From Flavobacteriales bacterium UBA5692 (GTDB lineage Bacteria; Bacteroidota; Bacteroidia; Flavobacteriales_D; Sanyastnellaceae), in the NCBI GenBank assembly GCA_002420235.1, contig DIHQ01000184.1:1-11638 (forward strand): a stretch of 11,638 nt of DNA, in the 5' to 3' direction. The notes under the pieces were generated by a model. The model was not told the DNA's origin, searched no databases, and was given only the letters and a program-made list of their open reading frames with translations. Below, one piece after another: positions 7,021 to 11,638 of this stretch. Position 1 is the stretch's first letter. Each line of letters starts with the position of its first letter. The position numbers were made by a program, and so were the translations under genes.

Positions 7021-7927
7021 GATTTCGTTGGAACTGAATTCCCCCGCCGATGAGGGCTGGAATGCCAAGATTTACGACCCAAACGAGGAAAGTCGCAGCT
7101 AAAAGTCCCGGTAGCAGGTACCCGGGCGGCTGCATAAAGGCAGCTAAAAGGGCTTCGCGGATTCCAAGTTCTGCAAGAGCTGCTGTTGGAACGACCATAT
7201 TCCCGAGGTAAACCACGGCAATTGTTGTGTATAGTTCAAGATCCCATTCAATACCCCACGCCGCAAGAGCTGCTGCAAATTGGGTTGCAAAAACAGCATA
7301 TCGCACCCCGCTAAGGGCGATTTGCCCGCGCCGTTGATTCCGAGAAGAACGCACAAGAGTGCGGGCCCAGCGGTATTTCAACCACCATTTTATCCAAAGA
7401 CTCGCACGTGCTAGTTGCGGTAGGGACCACCACACTGCACTCACGGTTGCTAGCACGACGAAAACTGACCAATGGACTTCTTTAGGAATGGTCAGTGCAT
7501 TCTGACCCATCCACGTGTGTGCCCACCATGCTGCCGTCCCAAACGTCAAAGTCCAACCTGACTGGGCCCACGCACCCATCAACCAAGCTTGTGTCCCTTG
7601 TACACGAACTGACTTTGGCAATAGGGCTACGCGAGCCACGGCATCGCCGGTTCGATTGGGCGTTATTAAGGCAAATGTCGCTCCAATTAGCACTTCACGT
7701 AGGCTTGCCGTCCAGAGCTTATCACTTGTGGCGGTCAGCGCGTGCCATTTTGCGGTTTCCAATCCGAGATTGAGCGGTAGCCCAGCGGCAAGGACACTTA
7801 AGAGCCACGGATGGTTTGGACGCCACAATGCCTCGAACGCTTTGGGATTCGACCAAATGTGGTGGTCGGCCAAGGCCCAAGCGATGTAACTTAATGCAAC
7901 TGCTGTGACGATATAGCGAAAACGCAT
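7013..7927 (-). CDS. Flippase-like integral membrane protein (UPF0104 / LPG_synthase_TM family)
   Basis: About 304 residues with several hydrophobic helices. It has the scattered signatures of the LPG-synthase transmembrane/UPF0104 family: NLGLETAKWHAL (53-64), an ITPNRTGDAVARVALL block (88-103) and VVPTAALAELGIREALLAAF (245-264, with the typical Gly-x-Arg-Glu). There is no C-terminal aminoacyl-transfer domain, so it is not a full MprF. Family members have been linked to lipid or lipid-linked sugar handling, but this one's substrate is unknown. ATG 7927 was chosen. A TTG two codons upstream (7933) is less likely because it lies inside the predicted -7 box. It is the first gene of the polysaccharide run, diverges from ruvC, and overlaps the next glycosyltransferase by 8 bp. 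In some organisms (archaeal AglD type) a GT2 domain and this type of membrane domain occur in one polypeptide, which supports a joint role. Confidence 0.82.
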   Translation of the reverse strand: MRFRYIVTAVALSYIAWALADHHIWSNPKAFEALWRPNHPWLLSVLAAGLPLNLGLETAKWHALTATSDKLWTASLREVLIGATFALITPNRTGDAVARVALLPKSVRVQGTQAWLMGAWAQSGWTLTFGTAAWWAHTWMGQNALTIPKEVHWSVFVVLATVSAVWWSLPQLARASLWIKWWLKYRWARTLVRSSRNQRRGQIALSGVRYAVFATQFAAALAAWGIEWDLELYTTIAVVYLGNMVVPTAALAELGIREALLAAFMQPPGYLLPGLLAATFLVWVVNLGIPALIGGGIQFQRNHV

Positions 7928-7930
7928 TTC

Positions 7931-7962
7931 CAAATGTACCTTCGTCCGAGCATGCCTTCCAA
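7931..7962 (-). promoter_or_regulatory. Predicted Bacteroidota-type promoter for the polysaccharide run
   Basis: On the minus strand a perfect -7 box TACATTTG (7938 to 7931, consensus TAnnTTTG) is preceded by TTG (7962-7960) with a 21-nt spacer, within the range known for Bacteroidota primary sigma promoters. The -7 box ends 3 nt before ATG 7927, so transcription would begin at or very near the start codon. The -33 element and half of the spacer lie inside the first codons of ruvC. Confidence 0.5.
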
Positions 7963-8536
7963 CCCTCCAACTTCAGAACTTGCGCAGATAATTTTGGGTA
8001 TTGATCCCGGAACGACGATTATGGGCTACGGTGTAATATGCGTTCGGGGCAAACAGATCGAATTGGTGGAAATGGGAGCTCTACATCTCACAAAGTATAA
8101 GGATCATGCGGTGAAATTGAAGCGGATTTTCGACCGCTGTGTTGCATTGATTGAGTCGCATGCACCAGACCATCTTGCGGTGGAGGCACCGTTTTTTGGC
8201 AAAAATGTGCAGTCCATGCTCAAACTAGGCCGCGCTCAAGGCGTGGCGCTGGCGGCTGCCTTATCTCGAGATATCCCGGTCTCCGAATATGCTCCTCGGA
8301 AGGTGAAGCAGGCAATCACCGGTTCCGGTTCTGCTAGCAAGGAGCAGGTAGCTGCCATGGTGGCTCGAACCCTGTCAATCGAGCCCGTCGATATGCCTAA
8401 GGAGTTGGACGCTAGTGATGGCGTAGCTGTGGCCTTGTGTCACCACTTTCAATTGGCATCTCCTCGAATGCAAGCGGGGTACACCGGATGGAAGGCGTTC
8501 GTGGCCGATCAAAGTGACCGGGTCATTGGTGCTTGA
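7952..8536 (+). CDS. ruvC: Crossover junction endodeoxyribonuclease RuvC
   Basis: Holliday-junction resolvase that acts as a dimer with RuvAB, cutting symmetrically related strands during recombinational repair. From ATG 7952 it has 194 residues. The RNase H-fold acidic residues are all present: D18 in GIDPGTT, E78 in VEAPFF, and D153 and D156 in ELDASDGVAVALCHH. The conserved KQAITGSGSASKEQV block (119-133) is also present. ATG 7934 in the same frame would add six residues, but RuvC normally begins just before the ILGIDPG strand, so the shorter form is preferred. No recognisable -33/-7 pair was found upstream; its promoter must overlap the divergent membrane-protein gene. A hairpin and a rho-independent terminator follow in the ~150-bp 3' region. 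It is transcribed alone here, convergent with ddl. Confidence 0.96.
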   Translation: MPSNPPTSELAQIILGIDPGTTIMGYGVICVRGKQIELVEMGALHLTKYKDHAVKLKRIFDRCVALIESHAPDHLAVEAPFFGKNVQSMLKLGRAQGVALAAALSRDIPVSEYAPRKVKQAITGSGSASKEQVAAMVARTLSIEPVDMPKELDASDGVAVALCHHFQLASPRMQAGYTGWKAFVADQSDRVIGA

Positions 8537-8593
8537 CCACCCTCAAGTTTTTCATAATGTAACCTTTTTGATTCCTGATACGTAATCCCGTAG

Positions 8594-8607
8594 CGAGCTT
8601 CGGCTCG
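8594..8607 (+). other. UUCG-tetraloop hairpin in the ruvC 3' region
   Basis: CGAGC-TTCG-GCTCG forms a perfect 5-bp stem closed by the very stable C(UUCG)G tetraloop, 57 bases after the ruvC stop. It has no following T-run, so it is not a terminator by itself. It could stabilise the 3' end of the transcript or belong to a small RNA ending at the terminator at 8638-8667. Confidence 0.45.
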
Positions 8608-8637
8608 ATAACAGTATACTTGTTTTCATTCAACAGG

Positions 8638-8667
8638 GAGGGTCATCCAGCGGGGTGACCCTCTTTT
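8638..8667 (+). terminator. Rho-independent terminator downstream of ruvC
   Basis: GAGGGTCATCC (8638-8648) pairs with GGGTGACCCTC (8653-8663) over 11 bp, including one T-G wobble, around an AGCG loop, and is followed by TTTTA. On the opposite strand the hairpin has no T-run, so it ends plus-strand transcription (ruvC) and is unlikely to serve the convergent purK-ddl unit. Confidence 0.85.
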
Positions 8668-8685
8668 ACTTTGTTCCTTTGCAGT

Positions 8686-9654
8686 TTAGGCCAAAATCGT
8701 TTGCTCAATTATGCGGCTGATTAATTCCATTTTACTCAACCCCGAAGCTGCGGCTTGTTTGGGAATGATACTCGCTTCTGAAAAGCCCGGAACCGCATTG
8801 ATTTCGATAATGTGGATATGATCGGGTGCTTTGGACATCATGTCCACTCGAGCCAAACCCCTCATACCGGTAGCTCGATAGACTTCAATTGCCATTGCTT
8901 GCAACTGTTCGGTCCATTCAGCTGAAATCTCAGCAGGTGTGATTTCCTCGGATTCACCGGCATACTTTGCCTCAAAATCAAAAAATTCCCGATGTGTACG
9001 GATTTCTGTGACAGGAAGGGCAGTCGGCGTACCTGATGCATCTGGAATGACCCCAGATGTGAATTCTCGACCGCTAAGGAACGATTCAACGACGACACCG
9101 CTGTTGCCAACGGCCATAGCCTTGTTTACGGCATCCGCTAGGTTTTCAGATTTCAAAACCTTTGAGATACCGATGCTTGAACCGGTTTCATTGGGTTTGA
9201 CGAAACACGGCAACCCAATTGCAGCAATCAGATCTGAGGCATCCCACGATGCCCCGTTCATAATTTCAATGGACTTGGCTACCGGCAGTCCCCTTTCAGC
9301 GAGGAAGGCTGTTGTTCGACCCTTGTGAAACGTCATGGCCATGGCATCGGCGTTCCCCGTTGAGTGTGTGACGCCAGCGGCTTCGAGATCGGCTTGTAGC
9401 TTTCCGTCTTCCCCAGGGGTGCCGTGGACCATGACAAATGCACCGATGTAGTTGGCTGGATCGGCTTTGAGCTTTGTTAAATCTGTGGACGTCAACTCTC
9501 CCTCTATTTCGGCAAACCAACCGTCCTCATTGATGTGCACCAGTGTTGGCGTGAAACGTGTGCGATCGATATTAGCCATGACCATGGCTGCTGACTTGCG
9601 CGAAATCTCAGCCTCTCCAGAAGTGCCGCCTGTGAAAACAATGAGGGCTTGCAT
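8686..9654 (-). CDS. ddl: D-alanine--D-alanine ligase
   Basis: Cytoplasmic ATP-grasp enzyme that joins two D-alanines for the peptidoglycan stem peptide. It has 322 residues, a normal length. Motifs: GGTSGEAEIS at the N-terminus (8-18; carries the catalytic Glu), HGTPGEDGKLQ (77-87), the ATP-loop KPNETGSSIGISKV (153-166), the FDFEAKY omega-loop (225-231), R269 near the active site, and EINAVPGF (284-291; metal and substrate binding). Y231 follows K230 where E. coli DdlB has K215-Y216; D-lactate-type ligases have Phe there, so D-Ala-D-Ala specificity is predicted. ATG 9654 lies 43 bp after the purK stop on the same strand, so the two are probably one transcription unit. It converges on ruvC, and no minus-strand terminator is obvious. 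Confidence 0.96.
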   Translation of the reverse strand: MQALIVFTGGTSGEAEISRKSAAMVMANIDRTRFTPTLVHINEDGWFAEIEGELTSTDLTKLKADPANYIGAFVMVHGTPGEDGKLQADLEAAGVTHSTGNADAMAMTFHKGRTTAFLAERGLPVAKSIEIMNGASWDASDLIAAIGLPCFVKPNETGSSIGISKVLKSENLADAVNKAMAVGNSGVVVESFLSGREFTSGVIPDASGTPTALPVTEIRTHREFFDFEAKYAGESEEITPAEISAEWTEQLQAMAIEVYRATGMRGLARVDMMSKAPDHIHIIEINAVPGFSEASIIPKQAAASGLSKMELISRIIEQTILA

Positions 9655-9697
9655 GGAATCAAGAACGTTTGCTCGAGCCAGTTTATGCGTTTTAAAT

Positions 9698-10858
9698 TTA
9701 TTTTCCTTTCACCGCCAGTTGTTCACGAATGCGCATCATCCGTTCGAGTACTTCCTGTCGTGAACTACCTGTAATCGTTACGTGGCCCATTTTACGGAAG
9801 GGCTTGACCTGGGATTTGCCATAAAGGTGAGGATGAACTCCTTCCGTAGCCAATGCGACGTCGATTCCTTGGTAATCAGGTGTGCCTTGGGCTTCAGCCG
9901 TTCCAACAATGTTGACCATCGCACCGACGGCATGGACGGGAGCAGTAGAGCCAAGCGGCAGGTCCAAGACCGTTCGAAGGTGCTGTTCAAACTGGGATGT
10001 TACATTGGCTTCGATTGTGTGATGCCCACTGTTGTGGGTTCGAGGCGCAATTTCGTTGACGAGAATTCGTCCAGCAGTATCGAGGAACAACTCCACAGCG
10101 AGGAGCCCTTCAAAATTCATTGCCTCTACAACCAACTGAGCTATGCGTTCGGCCTCTGCGGCCTGTTCTTCGGTGATGGCTGCAGGTGCGATTAGGTAGT
10201 CTACGAGGTTTGCGACGGGGTCAAAAACCGATTCCACAACGGGGAAACATCGTGTTTCACCTGCGCTGTTCCGGGCGATGATGACACTTAATTCTTTGTC
10301 TATGTCAATGGAGGCTTCGAGAACACTAGGCACAGTGAATGCCTTGTCGACGTCTGCTTCGTCTCTCAGAATAACCACACCCTTGCCATCGTAGCCGCCT
10401 TTGCGCATCTTCTGCACTACAGGAAATCCCATAGCACCCACGTTGTTCATGTCATCGATGAGTTGGTATGGGGCAGTGGGAATCCCATGGGCTTCGAAGA
10501 ATTGCTTTTGCAAACCCTTATCTTGAATTGTGGCCAAATGGTCAGGTTTGGGAATGACTCGGACTCCTTGTTGTTCCAAGGTGCGAAGGCCATCAACGCT
10601 CACATGTTCGATTTCGATTGTGATGCAATCAAGGTCTCGTCCAAAAGCCGCTACGGCTTTGGCATCGTTAAGATCACCTTGTACAAACCGTTGCGTAAAA
10701 TTGCTGCATGGGGCATCTGCACTGGCATCCATTACTTCAACCCGTGCGTCCAAATCAATAGCGGACTGGATCATCATGCGGCCAAGTTGCCCACCGCCCA
10801 ACACGCCAATGCGCAAAGAAGGTCCGAACGAAGCTGTGTTTTTGGAGTCATTTCCCAT
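9698..10858 (-). CDS. purK: N5-carboxyaminoimidazole ribonucleotide synthase (PurK)
   Basis: ATP-grasp enzyme of purine synthesis: AIR + ATP + bicarbonate gives N5-CAIR, which PurE then rearranges. It has 386 residues. The N-terminal dinucleotide-like fold begins RIGVLGGGQLGRMM (16-29). The ATP-grasp region contains GGYDGKG (154-160), ELSVIIAR (189-196), a VELFLD stretch near 255-260 and NEIAPRTHNSGHHT (268-281), which is diagnostic for PurK. Compared with typical PurK there are ~14 extra polar residues before the first beta strand. The annotated ATG 10858 is supported by a perfect TATCTTTG -7 box just upstream, though a leaderless start would be unusual. purE is not in this window. It is probably co-transcribed with ddl and diverges from the MscS-type gene. 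Confidence 0.96.
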   Translation of the reverse strand: MGNDSKNTASFGPSLRIGVLGGGQLGRMMIQSAIDLDARVEVMDASADAPCSNFTQRFVQGDLNDAKAVAAFGRDLDCITIEIEHVSVDGLRTLEQQGVRVIPKPDHLATIQDKGLQKQFFEAHGIPTAPYQLIDDMNNVGAMGFPVVQKMRKGGYDGKGVVILRDEADVDKAFTVPSVLEASIDIDKELSVIIARNSAGETRCFPVVESVFDPVANLVDYLIAPAAITEEQAAEAERIAQLVVEAMNFEGLLAVELFLDTAGRILVNEIAPRTHNSGHHTIEANVTSQFEQHLRTVLDLPLGSTAPVHAVGAMVNIVGTAEAQGTPDYQGIDVALATEGVHPHLYGKSQVKPFRKMGHVTITGSSRQEVLERMMRIREQLAVKGK

Positions 10859-10862
10859 AGCA

Positions 10863-10894
10863 CAAAGATATTTGTCGATTTTTGCAGCATGGAA
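10863..10894 (-). promoter_or_regulatory. Predicted Bacteroidota-type promoter for purK-ddl
   Basis: The minus strand has a perfect -7 box TATCTTTG (10870 to 10863) ending 4 nt before ATG 10858. A TTC (10894-10892, consensus TTG) sits upstream with a 21-nt spacer, the same spacing as the promoter at 7931-7962. The upstream element overlaps the first codons of the divergent channel gene. The poor -33 match keeps confidence low. Confidence 0.38.
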
Positions 10895-11638
10895 TTTTTC
10901 GAACAGGTTTTTTTAGGTAATCCTCTGCGTGAGTGGGGCATTGCATTGCTTTGGGCAATTGGCGGTGTTGTAGTCGGTAAATTGCTGTATCGCTGGTTCA
11001 GTCGGCGTATGCGAAAATTAGCCGGAAAGACGGAAACGCAATTGGATGATTTGATTGTTGATCAAGTAGAAGAACCCTTGGCTCTAGCGGTCATTCTACT
11101 CGGTTTTTGGTTCGGCTATGACCACCTGCACTTCGGGGAAAACATTGACCAGTTCATGGAGCACGTCTTTTCCATTGCCGTGGCAATAGACATTACCTGG
11201 ATGGCTGCACGCTTGCTCGATAGCCTGTTGGGCAGTTTAATGACCCGAACGGGTGAGCAATCTGATTCGGCCATGATGTCGCAAATGGCACCCATCCTGC
11301 GTAAGACACTACGGTCGACGGTTTGGGTACTCGGGGTCATCATGGCCATGAACAATGCTGGTTATGACGTGGGGGCCCTCCTTGCTGGGGTGGGTATTGG
11401 AGGTTTGGCCATGGGTCTTGCAGCCAAGGATTTTGTAGCTAACATCTTCGGCGGCATCACCGTTTTTGTTGACAAGCCGTTTTTGGTTGGCGATCGAGTG
11501 CAGTTGGATGGGGTGGATGGGATTGTCACTGAAGTGGGCATTCGATCTACACGCATTAAGACCCTTGCCGGTCGAATAGTTACCATCCCCAATCACAAAT
11601 TCACTGAGAGCATTGTCGAGAACGTTACCGCTGAGCCA
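10889..11638 (+). CDS. MscS-family mechanosensitive ion channel (partial, C-terminus outside window)
   Basis: Open frame of 250 codons from ATG 10889 to the right edge with no stop. MscS channels open under membrane tension to release solutes during osmotic downshock. Hydrophobic segments lie at ~16-34, 62-78, 88-110 and 141-158, followed by the Gly/Ala-rich pore helix AGVGIGGLAMGLAAKD (166-181). The signature cytoplasmic beta domain starts DKPFLVGDRV (195-204), GIVTEVGIRSTRIKT (211-225) and GRIVTIPN (228-235). The charged stretch between the first two helices (RRMRKLAGKTETQLDDLIVDQV) is common in Bacteroidota MscS paralogs with extra helices, from memory. It diverges from purK with 30 bp between start codons. 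A GATTTTTG sequence ends 4 nt before the ATG, one mismatch from the -7 consensus. Which paralog it is cannot be told. Confidence 0.93.
   Translation, partial: MEFFEQVFLGNPLREWGIALLWAIGGVVVGKLLYRWFSRRMRKLAGKTETQLDDLIVDQVEEPLALAVILLGFWFGYDHLHFGENIDQFMEHVFSIAVAIDITWMAARLLDSLLGSLMTRTGEQSDSAMMSQMAPILRKTLRSTVWVLGVIMAMNNAGYDVGALLAGVGIGGLAMGLAAKDFVANIFGGITVFVDKPFLVGDRVQLDGVDGIVTEVGIRSTRIKTLAGRIVTIPNHKFTESIVENVTAEP

Noticed and set aside
7021..7068. Longer start (ATG 7068) for the glycosyltransferase
   Set aside because: It would add 16 polar residues before the membrane anchor and enlarge the overlap with the upstream gene to 56 bp; ATG 7020 gives the natural short overlap.
7013..7927. Lysylphosphatidylglycerol synthase (MprF)
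   Set aside because: Only the transmembrane flippase-like part is present; the ~300-residue C-terminal aminoacyl-transfer domain is absent.
7934..7951. Upstream ATG for ruvC
   Set aside because: It would add six residues to a start already longer than typical RuvC, and lies within the predicted -7 box of the divergent gene. It cannot be fully excluded.
8686..9654. VanA-type or D-alanine--D-lactate ligase
   Set aside because: The omega-loop keeps EAKY with Tyr at the position that is Phe in D-lactate ligases, and there are no van genes nearby.
1..11638. tRNA, rRNA, CRISPR, insertion sequences, long direct repeats
   Set aside because: No cloverleaf, repeat-spacer pattern, transposase motif or terminal inverted repeat was seen by eye on either strand.

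Overview
The window reads as chromosomal DNA of a Bacteroidota bacterium, probably a marine or aquatic Flavobacteriales-like lineage. The reasons are the RuvC, Ddl and PurK sequence style, two secreted barrel proteins of the Wzi/RemB type, two good matches to the Bacteroidota promoter (-33 TTG, -7 TAnnTTTG), and no obvious Shine-Dalgarno sequences before the start codons checked. This placement is inferred from motifs, not from a search.

Positions 1-7927 hold one tightly packed minus-strand run, read from right to left. The order is: a flippase-like (UPF0104/LPG-synthase TM) membrane protein; a membrane-anchored family 2 glycosyltransferase (8-bp overlap); an OppC/DppC-type ABC permease (TTG start); GDP-L-fucose synthase; a Trp-rich Wzi/RemB-like outer-membrane barrel (ATGA overlap with fcl); after a 109-bp gap, a WecA/TagO-type polyprenyl-phosphate sugar-1-phosphate transferase; and 14 bp later a second Wzi/RemB-like barrel that runs off the left edge. 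Together they look like part of a cell-surface polysaccharide locus: lipid-linked sugar initiation (WecA-type), nucleotide-sugar supply (Fcl), sugar addition (GT2), membrane handling of lipid-linked material (flippase-like), and surface assembly or attachment (the two barrels). The permease has no ATPase or partner permease beside it.

Positions 7952-11638 are mostly housekeeping genes. ruvC (+) diverges from the polysaccharide run across only 24 bp and is followed by a UUCG hairpin and a strong rho-independent terminator. purK and ddl form a minus-strand pair that converges on ruvC. A MscS-family channel gene (+) diverges from purK across 30 bp and runs off the right edge.

Points most worth a second look: a C-x4-C-x2-C-H cluster, including a CxxCH heme-type motif, that holds all the cysteines of the mature complete barrel; the two related barrels on either side of the WecA-type enzyme; and -7-like TTTG elements 3-4 nt before the ATG of several genes, which suggest leaderless mRNAs. 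There are no rRNA, tRNA, CRISPR or insertion-sequence features, and no gene-free stretch over 300 bases.
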